Source: Myxococcota bacterium (GTDB taxonomy: Bacteria; Myxococcota_A; UBA796; UBA2385). Taken from it: a stretch of DNA of 64,000 nucleotides. Under the pieces are notes generated by a model, which worked only from the letters and a program-made list of their open reading frames with translations, was not told the origin of the DNA and searched no databases. Below, piece after piece: positions 52,394 through 59,874 of this stretch. The position numbers were made by a program, and so were the translations under genes. Every line of letters starts with the position of its first letter. Positions within the stretch are counted from its first letter, which is position 1. Where the stretch lies: positions 1 to 64,000 of the forward strand of contig JAKLKF010000022.1 in assembly GCA_023150805.1 (NCBI GenBank), written 5' to 3'.

Positions 52394-53263
52394 ATGGTTC
52401 GCGCCCTCGGCTGGTCCTCCGACATCTTCGATCCCACCGATCCGGGGCGCCTCTGCCGCGGGCGGGAGCGCTGGATCGAGTCCTACCCGGCCGACGCCGG
52501 GCCCGAGCTGTTCCGCGTCGTGGTCAGCGGCGCCGCCTTCAGCGACGACAGCGCCCGCGACGCCGAGCGGGGCCTGTCCTGCAGCGGCGTGGCGCCCGAG
52601 GCCGTGCTGCGCGCCCTGTTCCCCGACCAGGTCCTGCTGGCCTGGTGCGAGGAGGGGCACCCCCTGCGCGTGCCCGAGGGCGCCATCGGGGTCGAGGACT
52701 ACGACCTGTGCCGGCCCGGCGGCCCCCTGCGGCAGTGGGCGGCCCGCTGGATCCTGCCCTGCGCCAGCGCGGACGACCTGGCGCGCGCCCTGGCCGCCGG
52801 CGCGGACTGCCTGACCGTGCACGACGGCCCCCTCGACGAGCTGCTGGGCGACGACGGCGCCCCCCACGAGGCCCTGCGCCAGGCGGTCTTCCTGCTCACC
52901 GGCTCGCGCAACCCCGGCCCGCCCACGCGCCGCTTCCAGCCCGTCGCCATCGTCGACGTGCTGCGGCTGGCCCAGGCCCTGGTCCTGGTGCACGACGACA
53001 AGCACGCCTCCTGCCTGGGGGTCTACACCCAGGACGAGATCGACCCGGGCGACCTGTTCGACCGCCTGGTCGACGGCACCGGCGCCATCGCCGTGCCCTT
53101 CGCCATCCCGCCCATGCTCGCCCGCTGGGACCGGGCCCTGTGGGAGCTGCGCCAGGACTGGGACGAGACCGTCCAGGGCGACTTCCCGGTCCCGCCGGCC
53201 CCCGAGGGGAGCTGGGGCTGGAACCGCCGCCGCCGCCCCCGCGCCGGGGACGGCGAGGAGTAG
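52394..53263 (+). CDS. Conserved-looking protein of unknown function
   Basis: 289 residues from the ATG at 52394; a TTG 36 bases upstream is an alternative, and neither has a clear Shine-Dalgarno. No signal peptide or membrane helix. The sequence (VRALGWSSDIFDPTDPGRLCRGRERWIESYPADAGPELFRVVVSG...RRFQPVAIVDVLRLAQALVLVHDDKHASCLGVYTQDEI) looks like a folded cytoplasmic protein but I recognise no family. It is divergent from metG and convergent with the MIP18-family gene. Confidence 0.65.
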   Translation: MVRALGWSSDIFDPTDPGRLCRGRERWIESYPADAGPELFRVVVSGAAFSDDSARDAERGLSCSGVAPEAVLRALFPDQVLLAWCEEGHPLRVPEGAIGVEDYDLCRPGGPLRQWAARWILPCASADDLARALAAGADCLTVHDGPLDELLGDDGAPHEALRQAVFLLTGSRNPGPPTRRFQPVAIVDVLRLAQALVLVHDDKHASCLGVYTQDEIDPGDLFDRLVDGTGAIAVPFAIPPMLARWDRALWELRQDWDETVQGDFPVPPAPEGSWGWNRRRRPRAGDGEE

Positions 53264-53300
53264 GCCGCCTCGGGCGGCTCAGCCCAGCGCCTGACCCGCC

Positions 53301-53660
53301 TCACCCCAGCGCCTGCCGCGCCTCCTCGGTCATGTCCTCGGGGCGCCAGGGCGGGTCCTCCTCGACGCTCACCTCGGCCCGGTAGCCCAGCAGGCCCAGC
53401 TCCTGGGCGATCTGCTCGACCAGCAGGTGGGTGACCGGGCAGCCCGGCGTGGTCAGGACCATCCGCACGCGGGCCAGGTCCTGGTCCAGCTCGATGCCGC
53501 GCACCAGGCCGAGCGAGACGATGTCCACGCCCAGCTCGGGGTCGATGACGCCGCGCAGGGCGTCGAGGACGGGGCCGACGGCGCCGTCGGCCTGGCGCAG
53601 CGGGGCGGCCGCGGCCGGCGCCGGCGAGAAGAGGGCCTTGACCGAGTCCAGCAGGCTCAT
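53301..53660 (-). CDS. MIP18/DUF59-family iron-sulfur assembly-type protein
   Basis: 119 residues. A short N-terminal helix and Ala-rich linker precede the DUF59 domain (about 30-110): VLDALRGVIDPELGVDIVSLGLVRGIELDQDLARVRMVLTTPGCPVTHLLVEQIAQEL, including the conserved DPE and the TPGCP Cys (about residue 74). The family (SufT/PaaD/MIP18) helps mature Fe-S proteins. Its ATG overlaps the stop of the NnrS-like gene (ATGA), so it belongs to the nitrogen-oxide-linked operon and may serve the many clusters encoded there. Confidence 0.85.
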   Translation of the reverse strand: MSLLDSVKALFSPAPAAAAPLRQADGAVGPVLDALRGVIDPELGVDIVSLGLVRGIELDQDLARVRMVLTTPGCPVTHLLVEQIAQELGLLGYRAEVSVEEDPPWRPEDMTEEARQALG

Positions 53661-55021
53661 CGTCGCTCCATGCCCGGCAGGGTCTGGCCGAGCCTTCGGT
53701 GATGCAGCGCGCGGGCGAGGGCGACGCCCAGCACGACCAGGGTGGACAGCGCGCCCAGCAGGCCGAGCAGCGCCCCGGCGCGGGCCAGGGTCCAGGCGCC
53801 CAGCACGCCGCCGCCCAGCACGAGCAGGCCGGCCAGCAGCCCGCTGCCGACCGCCAGGCCCGCCAGGCCGGGGTGCACCAGGCTGCCCACGGTGGGGGCG
53901 CGACCGCCCCGGTCGCCCAGGCCGTGCACCCAGACCAGGAAGGGCAGGATGCGCAGGGCGACGCCGCGCAGGAAGGGCAGGGCCCAGCACAGCAGGGCGG
54001 CGGTGACCACGGCGGGGGCGGGGGCGCCGAGCGCCAGGGCCAGGGCGAGGGCGGCCAGGGCGAGCAGGGCGACGGCGGCGCCGACGATGCCGGCCTCGGG
54101 CTGGCGGCGGGCGCGCCGGGACAGCGCGTGCAGCAGGCCGCCGGCCGAGAGCAGGGCGCCGAGCGCCCACAGCGGCGGCAGGGCGAGCCAGGTCCCGCCG
54201 AACCAGCAGAGGCCGGCGAGGGCCAGCAGGGTGGGCCGCGGCTCGGGCGAGACGGCGAACATGGGCAGCAGCAGGCTGCCCAGGCCGATCATCCAGCCGC
54301 CCACCCAGCCGCCCAGCAGCAGGGCCGCGTGCAGGCCGATGCCCTGCACCCGGTCGGGCAGGACCGAGGCGCCGGCGCGCTCGGCGGCCAGCACCAGGGC
54401 CAGGCCCAGCCCCAGCAGCAGCGAGGCCTCGGCGGCCAGCAGCCAGCCCCGCACGGCCCGCCGGCCCACGCCGCGCAGCAGGGCCGGCACCACCACCGCC
54501 CCGCGCAGCAGCAGGCCACCGACGAGCAGGGTCGCGCCGCCCACCAGCCAGGGCCCGTGTCGCAGGAAGCCCGCCACCAGCCCGACCAGGCCCAGGGCGA
54601 CCAGGCCGTTGACGACCCGGGCCACCGGCGCCCAGGCCCGGCCCGCCGGCCTGGTCGTCACCACCGGCACGAGCTGCCAGCCCGCGCCGACGATGGCCGT
54701 CGCCAGGGTGCCCACGGTGACCAGGTGCACCGCAGCCAGCAGGTCCCCTCGCCCGTACCAGAAGCCCGGCCCCAGCGTGCCCGCCTGCGCCGCCAGCGCC
54801 CAGGCCGCCGCCTCGGCCAGCACGGCCAGCAGCAGCGGCGGCGCCACCAGCCCCGGCGGGACCAGCGTGGCTGGCGACAGTGTGGCTGGCGACACTGTGG
54901 CTGGCGACACTGTGGCTGGCGACACTGTGGCTGGCGACACTGTTGCTGGCGACACTGTGGCTGGCGACACTGTTGCTGGCGACACTGTGGCTGGCGACAC
55001 TGTGGCGCGGTCCGGCGTCAC
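53657..55021 (-). CDS. NnrS-like polytopic membrane protein with VSPAT-repeat N-terminus
   Basis: 454 residues from the GTG at 55021, which overlaps the upstream stop. Residues 7-51 are nine VSPAT/LSPAT pentapeptides. The rest is about twelve hydrophobic helices with conserved-looking His residues (LAAVHLVTVGTLATAIVGAGWQLVPVV, GIGLHAALLLGGWVGGWMIGLGSLLLPMFAVSP, VWVHGLGDRGGRAPTVGSLVHPGLAGLAVG). The arrangement resembles NnrS / heme-copper-oxidase-subunit-like proteins linked to nitric oxide stress. Each repeat contains an in-frame GTG, so the true start may lie within the repeats. A role in NO tolerance or metal handling is inferred from context. Confidence 0.7.
   Translation of the reverse strand: MTPDRATVSPATVSPATVSPATVSPATVSPATVSPATVSPATVSPATLSPATLVPPGLVAPPLLLAVLAEAAAWALAAQAGTLGPGFWYGRGDLLAAVHLVTVGTLATAIVGAGWQLVPVVTTRPAGRAWAPVARVVNGLVALGLVGLVAGFLRHGPWLVGGATLLVGGLLLRGAVVVPALLRGVGRRAVRGWLLAAEASLLLGLGLALVLAAERAGASVLPDRVQGIGLHAALLLGGWVGGWMIGLGSLLLPMFAVSPEPRPTLLALAGLCWFGGTWLALPPLWALGALLSAGGLLHALSRRARRQPEAGIVGAAVALLALAALALALALGAPAPAVVTAALLCWALPFLRGVALRILPFLVWVHGLGDRGGRAPTVGSLVHPGLAGLAVGSGLLAGLLVLGGGVLGAWTLARAGALLGLLGALSTLVVLGVALARALHHRRLGQTLPGMERR
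54867..55001 (-). repeat. 15-base minisatellite, nine units
   Basis: Nine head-to-tail copies of GTGGCTGGCGACACT (plus strand). The 54942 and 54972 units have GTT instead of GTG, and the first ends in AGT. On the coding strand it encodes the VSPAT repeats and supplies a GTG codon in every unit. Length is a multiple of three. Confidence 0.95.
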
Positions 55022-55830
55022 GTCGTCGCCGCGCGGATGATGTGGATCCGGACCACCTCCCCCTCGTGGGTGACCGTCCAGGCCAGCCCGCGCTCGGCCA
55101 GCCGCGGCCACAAGAGCGCCGGCTCGCGCTCGTGCAGCACCGTGAGCGGGAGCACCTGCTCGACCGTGGCCAGCACGAGCTGCAGCGGCAGCGGCGGCTC
55201 CAGGCCGCGCACGTCCAGGACCTCGCCCTGCAGCCGCGCGGCGCGCAGGCCCGCCAGCTCCGGCTCCTCCTCCCCCTGTGGCGCGGCCTGCCCGGCGCCG
55301 GGCGGGCGCCAGAAGCTGGCCACGCAGCAGTCGCCCTGCCAGGTCACGTGCGGAACCCAGCCGCGCTTGCCGACCAGGTCGACCAGGGGCGCGGGCTCGA
55401 AGGGCGCGAGGATCCGGACCACGGCCTGGGGCGGGGCGGTCCGCAGGGCCGCCATGATCGCGGCGAAGGGCTCCTGCCCCGCCTCCAGCAGGGGCCGCGC
55501 GTCCACCTCGACCACCGGGCAGTCGGCCGGCCACGGCGGCGGCGGGTCCATCCGGCGGGGCGCGTCGGCGGCGCTGGGGGGGGGGCGGTGGGCCGGCGCG
55601 CCGGGCAGGTTGCAGACCTCGACCAGCGCGTCGGGATCGACGCCGGCGACGGCCGCCGCCTGCTCCAGGTTCACCAGCTTCGGCAGCACCTTGCCCAGCA
55701 CCGGGTGGTTGAGCCGCGCGAAGGCCGGGTGGAAGGCGGGCAGCAGCTCCCGCAGCTCGGGGCGGGCGGCCAGGGCGTCGGCGACGCGGGTCTGGCGGGT
55801 GAAGGGGGCGCGGTGGGGGGAGGGGGTCAT
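55018..55830 (-). CDS. DUF1858 - DUF2249 domain protein
   Basis: 270 residues from the ATG at 55830. Residues about 8-65 are DUF1858 (RVADALAARPELRELLPAFHPAFARLNHPVLGKVLPKLVNLEQAAAVAGVDPDALVEVCNL), followed by two DUF2249-like regions: VVEVDARPLLEAGQEPFAAIMAAL...RILAPFEPAPLVDLVGKRGWVPHVTWQGDCCVASF and EVLDVRGLEPPLPLQLVLATVEQVLPLTVLHEREPALLWPRLAERGLAWTV. These small domains accompany NO/anaerobic-respiration genes in many bacteria. First gene of the three-gene operon with NnrS-like and MIP18-like proteins. A perfect inverted repeat lies 14 bases upstream of the start. Confidence 0.85.
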   Translation of the reverse strand: MTPSPHRAPFTRQTRVADALAARPELRELLPAFHPAFARLNHPVLGKVLPKLVNLEQAAAVAGVDPDALVEVCNLPGAPAHRPPPSAADAPRRMDPPPPWPADCPVVEVDARPLLEAGQEPFAAIMAALRTAPPQAVVRILAPFEPAPLVDLVGKRGWVPHVTWQGDCCVASFWRPPGAGQAAPQGEEEPELAGLRAARLQGEVLDVRGLEPPLPLQLVLATVEQVLPLTVLHEREPALLWPRLAERGLAWTVTHEGEVVRIHIIRAATT

Positions 55831-55843
55831 GGCTGCCTCGATG

Positions 55844-55861
55844 ATGGATACAGATATCCAT
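55844..55861 (-). promoter_or_regulatory. Inverted repeat ATGGATA-N4-TATCCAT (candidate operator)
   Basis: Perfect 7-base arms around a CAGA spacer, centred about 22 bases before the DUF1858/DUF2249 start, where a bound protein would block transcription or translation. It is AT-rich in a GC-rich region. The layout resembles sites of Fe-S/NO-responsive Rrf2-type repressors (NsrR), but no exact consensus match is claimed. Confidence 0.5.
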
Positions 55862-55936
55862 TGATCGGGCGAGCGGAAGCGGCAGGGCGTCGCAGGGCCT
55901 CGCGGGGCCTCGCGGGGCTCGCTGGGCCACTCCGCT

Positions 55937-56233
55937 TCAGCCGGGCGCGTCCCCCCGGATCCGCACCACCTTGTAGCCACGAGGCGTCACCAGCACGGTG
56001 TCGCACCAGGTCCCCCCCTGGTGCTCGTAGCGGACCTGCACGCCGCGGACCTCGCCCGCCAGCAGGGCCCGCCGCGCCCCGTGCAGGTCGGCGGCGTCCG
56101 CTCGGCGGGTGGGGCCGCCCTTCACCTGGACCTCCCGCACGGTCGTGCAGGCCTGGATGTCGTCGAGCAGGGCCCGCAGCCCCACCGCGTCGAGCAGGCC
56201 CTCGTCGACCGCCGGCAGCGGGGGCTCAGCCAC
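55937..56233 (-). CDS. Small conserved-looking protein of the nap operon, unknown function
   Basis: 98 residues, GTG start overlapping the preceding small gene by 8 bases, which argues that it is translated. The sequence (LPAVDEGLLDAVGLRALLDDIQACTTVREVQVKGG...ARRALLAGEVRGVQVRYEHQGGTWCDTVLVTPRGYKVVRI) predicts a small alpha/beta fold with two Cys and no signal peptide. I do not recognise it. Last gene of the nap operon; a cytoplasmic assembly or regulatory role is possible. Confidence 0.65.
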   Translation of the reverse strand: MAEPPLPAVDEGLLDAVGLRALLDDIQACTTVREVQVKGGPTRRADAADLHGARRALLAGEVRGVQVRYEHQGGTWCDTVLVTPRGYKVVRIRGDAPG

Positions 56234-56423
56234 GGGGCCCCCCAGGCAGGGGCGCCTGCGCGCCCGTGGCCCACGGGGGCGGCGCCTCGTCCAGGGCCCG
56301 CTCCGCGGAGCAGCCGGCCACCAGCGGCGGCAGGGTCGGGCCCTGCTCTCTCGCCTCGCCGGGCGCCGGCCCCTCCGGCACCACCCAGCGCATCCGCAGC
56401 AGCTCGCGGCGCGTGGGGCTCAT
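56226..56423 (-). CDS. 65-residue protein of the nap operon, unknown function
   Basis: ATG at 56423 overlaps the NapB-like stop (ATGA) and the stop overlaps the next GTG, so it sits tightly within the operon. The sequence begins MSPTRRELLRMRWVVPEG and is Pro/Ala/Gly-rich with one Cys. The N-terminus faintly recalls a twin-arginine leader without a following hydrophobic segment. No family recognised. The tight coupling is the main support. Confidence 0.5.
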   Translation of the reverse strand: MSPTRRELLRMRWVVPEGPAPGEAREQGPTLPPLVAGCSAERALDEAPPPWATGAQAPLPGGPRG

Positions 56424-57208
56424 GGCTGGCCGAAGGGGGTCGAGGGCAGGGCCGCCAGCCCGGGCCGCATGTCCAGGTCCGCCGCCGGGGCGTGGCACTG
56501 TTCACAGCTCTGGCGGTCGGGGTGGCTGCTGCGCAGGGCGTCGCGGCCGTTGGGGCCGTGGCAGCTCATGCACCGCTCGCGCATCAGCGTGCGGTGCGGG
56601 ATCACCGGCGGCGCGATCGACCAGGCGCGCGCACCCTGCGCCGGCGAGGCCATGCCCACGAAGCCGTTGGGGCCGAAGGCGGCGTCGGGCGGCAGGGGCG
56701 CGCCGGGCATCGGGGCCTGCGAGACGACGTGGCACTGGGTGCAGCTCGTGAAGGCCTCGTGGGACACGGGCGAGGCGATGCGCCCGCGCAGGCGCAGGCC
56801 CTCGTCGTGGCAGGCCAGGCACTCGGCGGCGCTGTCCTGGCGCACGGCGTGGGGGATGGTCGGCGGGGCGCCGTCATAGGCACGCCGCGCCGAACGGTCG
56901 GCCAGCGCCGGCAGCTTGTCCAGGCCCTCCACGTCGACCGGGTCCAGGACGGAGGGGCCGCGCAGCCCCGCCGTGTCGGTCGCCCAGGCGGCGCCGTCGC
57001 GCCAGGGCGCGTCGCGCAGCGCGCGGTAGGTCGGCGCGGTGGGGTGGGTCTGTGCGTCTTCGGTCGCTCCGTGCGACGCAGCCAGCGGTCCCGTCGAGAG
57101 AGGCGGGCGCCCCGTGCCGACCAGGAAGCCGATCAGCGCGACGCCCAGCACCACCGCGAAGCCGATGTGCAGGCTCTGGCTCTGTGTGGCGGGCTGCGAG
57201 GTGGGCAT
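56420..57208 (-). CDS. NapB-like tetraheme cytochrome c subunit
   Basis: 262 residues with an N-terminal signal anchor (LHIGFAVVLGVALIGFLVG). Four CxxCH sites: CLACH, CTQCH, CMSCH and CEQCH. The surroundings IPHAVRQDSAAECLACHDEGLRLRGRIASPVSHEAFTSCTQCHV and IPHRTLMRERCMSCHGPNGRDALRSSHPDRQSCEQCH are NapB-like (IPH...CLxCH). Canonical NapB has two hemes, so this is an enlarged version. It should deliver electrons to NapA, whose gene ends 3 bases upstream. Confidence 0.85.
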   Translation of the reverse strand: MPTSQPATQSQSLHIGFAVVLGVALIGFLVGTGRPPLSTGPLAASHGATEDAQTHPTAPTYRALRDAPWRDGAAWATDTAGLRGPSVLDPVDVEGLDKLPALADRSARRAYDGAPPTIPHAVRQDSAAECLACHDEGLRLRGRIASPVSHEAFTSCTQCHVVSQAPMPGAPLPPDAAFGPNGFVGMASPAQGARAWSIAPPVIPHRTLMRERCMSCHGPNGRDALRSSHPDRQSCEQCHAPAADLDMRPGLAALPSTPFGQP

Positions 57209-57211
57209 GGC

Positions 57212-59629
57212 TCAGACCACCTTCCGCCGCACGCGCACGGCGCACTTCTTGTAGTCGGGCTGCTTCGAGATCGGGCAGTGCTCGTGCAGCGTGACGCGGT
57301 TCACCAGCAGGCGCTCGTCGAAGAAGGGCACGAAGACGCTGCCCTGGGGCGGGCGCCCGCGGCCGTCCAGCCAGACCGGCAGGTCGATGCTGCCGCGGCG
57401 GCTCTCCAGCGTGACCAGCTCGCCGTTCTGGATGCCCAGCTTCGCCGCGTCCGCCCGGTGCATCTCCAGGTAGGCCTGGGGCATCGCGTCGCGGAGCTGC
57501 GGCACGCGGCGGGTCATCGTCCCCGAGTGCCAGTGCTCCAGCACGCGGCCGGTGCACAGCCAGAGGGGGTACTGCTCGTCGGGGCTCTCCGGCGGCGGGC
57601 GGTAGTCGGCGAACCAGATCAGCGCGCGGTCGTCCTTGGTGACCGAGTGGTAGAACTGGAAGCCCTTGCCCTTCTCGACGTAGGGGTCGTCGAACTCGGC
57701 GAAGCGGAACTGGGTCTCCCGCCAGGTGCCGTCGGCCTGCTGTACCACCGGCCACCGCAGGCCGCGCGAGCGGACGTACTCGTCGTAGGGCGCCAGGTCC
57801 TTGTGCTTGAGGCGGGTGAAGGTGCGGTACTCCTCGAACAGGACCCGGTCGACGTTGAGGTCGTAGTAGTGCGCCCAGTCCCACACGGGCACGACGCGGC
57901 CGGCCTCGTCCTTCATCTCGAACAGGAAGCGGCCGTCCTTGTCCTTCATGCCGGGCATGCCGCGGCGGTGCAGCTCGTGGGCCAGGGCGATGGTCTGCCA
58001 GCAGTCGTCCCGGGCCTGGCCCGGGGGCAGGACCTGGCGGAACCACTGCTGGGTGCGCCGCTCGGAGTTGCCGTACATGCCGTTCTTCTCGACCCACATC
58101 GCCGCCGGCAGGACCAGGTCGGCCACCGCGGTCGTGGCCGTCGGGTACACGTCGCTCACGATCAGGAACTTGTCCGGGTCCTTGACCCCCGGGTCCAGCA
58201 GCAGGTGGCGGTTGGGCAGGGTCTGTCCGGGGTTCGTGACCTGGACGTAGATCGTGTGGATGCTCCCCCCGTCCGCCTTGGGCTTGGACCACAGGGAGAA
58301 CATCTCGACGGTGTGGGCGCCGGGCTTGGGGTTGATCCGCCCGGCCGGCAGGTTCCACAGCTCCTCGGCCTGCTTGCGGTGCTCGTCGTTGGCGACCAGG
58401 CGGCCGCCGGGGAGCAGGTGGGCCAGCGTGCCGACCTCGCGGGCGGTGCCGCAGGCGCTGGGCTGGCCGGTCAGGCTGGTGGGCGCGTCGCCGGGCTTGC
58501 CGAAGTGGCCCGAGAGCAGGTGGACCGCGTGCACCAGGCGGTTGATGTCCGTGCCCCGCGTGTGCTGGTTCATGCCCATGCACCACAGGCTGGTGATCTT
58601 CAGGTCCCGCCGTCCGAACAGTCGGCCGAGCATCCGGATGTCGTCGGCCGGCACGCCGGACAGCTCCTCGACCCGCTCGGGCGTGTACTCCGCCACCAGC
58701 GCGGCGTACTCCTGGAAGCTGCTCTCGACACCGTTCAGATCGGGCTTCTCGCCGGACTTGCGGAAGTTGCAGTGCGCCTCCACGAAGTCCTTGTCCCAGG
58801 TGCCGTTGGCCAAGAGCTGCTGGGCGATGCCGTTGGCGATGGCCAGGTCGGTGTGGGGCTGGAACTCCAGGTAGTGATCGGCGTGGGCGGTGCTGCGCGT
58901 GCGGCGGGTGCCGATGTCGATGATCGTGACCTTCTCGCCGCGGGAGCGCCGGTCGATGACGCGGCTGAACAGGACGGGGTGCATCTCGGCGGGGTTGTTT
59001 CCCCACAGGATGATGACGTCGGCCTTGTCCAGGTCCGTGTAGGTCCCCGCCGGCTCGTCCACCCCGTACACGGACAGGAAGCCGGTGACCGCGCTGGCCA
59101 TGCACAGCCGCGCGTTCGGGTCGATGTGGTTGTTGGCCAGGCCGCCCTTCATGAACTTCTGGGCGGCGTAGCCCTCGGGGATCGTCCACTGTCCGCTGCC
59201 GTAGAAGGCGAAGCCGGCCGGGTCCAGCTCGACCCGGTCGGCCATGATGGAGATCGCCCGCTCCCAGGAGATCGGCACCTGCTTGCCGTCGACCCGCAGC
59301 AGGGGGGTGGTGAGGCGGTCCGCGCCGTACAGCGCCAGGCCGACGTGGTAGCCCTTCACGCACAGCAGGCCCTTGTTCACCTCGGCCTGGGGGTCGCCGG
59401 CGATGGCGACCACCCGGCCGCCGCGGGTGCCCACCTGGACGTGGCAGCCGGTGCCGCAGAAGCGGCAGGGGGCCTTGTCCCAGGTCACCCCGTCGCCCAT
59501 GCGGGAGAGGGGCGGCTGCGGTGCCGCCTGGGCGGGGCGGGTGCCGCGGGCGGCGACGGCGGTGGCCGCGGCGAGGGCGGCGGCCTTGAGGAAGGTCCGG
59601 CGGTCCTCGGTCCGGTCAGGGCTGCTCAT
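57212..59629 (-). CDS. napA: Periplasmic nitrate reductase, catalytic subunit
   Basis: 805 residues. Tat signal DRRTFLKAAALAAATAVAARG, then the [4Fe-4S] ligands Cys55, Cys58, Cys62 and Cys90 (CRFCGTGC...LLCVKG). The Mo-bis-MGD ligand Cys176 lies in PNARLCMASAVTGF. Further motifs are ADVIILWGNNPAEMHP, MGMNQHTRGT, GSERR-like YGNSERRTQ, and a C-terminal MGD-binding part (LCTGRVLEHWHSGTMTRRVPQL). These fit NapA (nitrate to nitrite) rather than NarG or formate dehydrogenase. The ATG overlaps the NapD stop. Confidence 0.94.
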   Translation of the reverse strand: MSSPDRTEDRRTFLKAAALAAATAVAARGTRPAQAAPQPPLSRMGDGVTWDKAPCRFCGTGCHVQVGTRGGRVVAIAGDPQAEVNKGLLCVKGYHVGLALYGADRLTTPLLRVDGKQVPISWERAISIMADRVELDPAGFAFYGSGQWTIPEGYAAQKFMKGGLANNHIDPNARLCMASAVTGFLSVYGVDEPAGTYTDLDKADVIILWGNNPAEMHPVLFSRVIDRRSRGEKVTIIDIGTRRTRSTAHADHYLEFQPHTDLAIANGIAQQLLANGTWDKDFVEAHCNFRKSGEKPDLNGVESSFQEYAALVAEYTPERVEELSGVPADDIRMLGRLFGRRDLKITSLWCMGMNQHTRGTDINRLVHAVHLLSGHFGKPGDAPTSLTGQPSACGTAREVGTLAHLLPGGRLVANDEHRKQAEELWNLPAGRINPKPGAHTVEMFSLWSKPKADGGSIHTIYVQVTNPGQTLPNRHLLLDPGVKDPDKFLIVSDVYPTATTAVADLVLPAAMWVEKNGMYGNSERRTQQWFRQVLPPGQARDDCWQTIALAHELHRRGMPGMKDKDGRFLFEMKDEAGRVVPVWDWAHYYDLNVDRVLFEEYRTFTRLKHKDLAPYDEYVRSRGLRWPVVQQADGTWRETQFRFAEFDDPYVEKGKGFQFYHSVTKDDRALIWFADYRPPPESPDEQYPLWLCTGRVLEHWHSGTMTRRVPQLRDAMPQAYLEMHRADAAKLGIQNGELVTLESRRGSIDLPVWLDGRGRPPQGSVFVPFFDERLLVNRVTLHEHCPISKQPDYKKCAVRVRRKVV

Positions 59630-59874
59630 GTGGGCTCCACGAGGTCGGAGAAGTCGGCGTAGGCGAGCTCGAGGTGCAGGACGCCCGGGGTCCCTGCCAG
59701 GGCCTGCCAGCGGCGGTCCCCGTCGGCGCGGTCGGCGACCTCGAGCACCAGCGGCAGTCGGTCCTGGGCCAGCTCGCCGAAGGTCAGGCCGGGCGTGGCG
59801 GCCAGCGCCGCCAGGGCCTGCAGGCGCAGCCCGGGCGCGGGGGAGATGTGCGCGACGGCGCCGAGCACGGGCAT
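59626..59874 (-). CDS. napD: NapD-like Tat proofreading chaperone
   Basis: 82 residues with a ferredoxin-like pattern: MPVLGAVAHISPAPGLRLQALAALAATPGLTF, then LPLVLEVADRADGDRRWQALAGTPGVLHLELAYADFSD. NapD proteins bind the NapA Tat leader and delay export until the cofactor is inserted. Its stop overlaps the napA ATG, and its own ATG overlaps the NrfD-like stop (TGATG). The position and the ending ELAYADF fit NapD well. Confidence 0.85.
   Translation of the reverse strand: MPVLGAVAHISPAPGLRLQALAALAATPGLTFGELAQDRLPLVLEVADRADGDRRWQALAGTPGVLHLELAYADFSDLVEPT

Noticed and set aside
54867-55001. Tandem repeats as a CRISPR array
   Set aside because: 15-base units are directly adjacent with no spacers, and they are in frame within a coding sequence.
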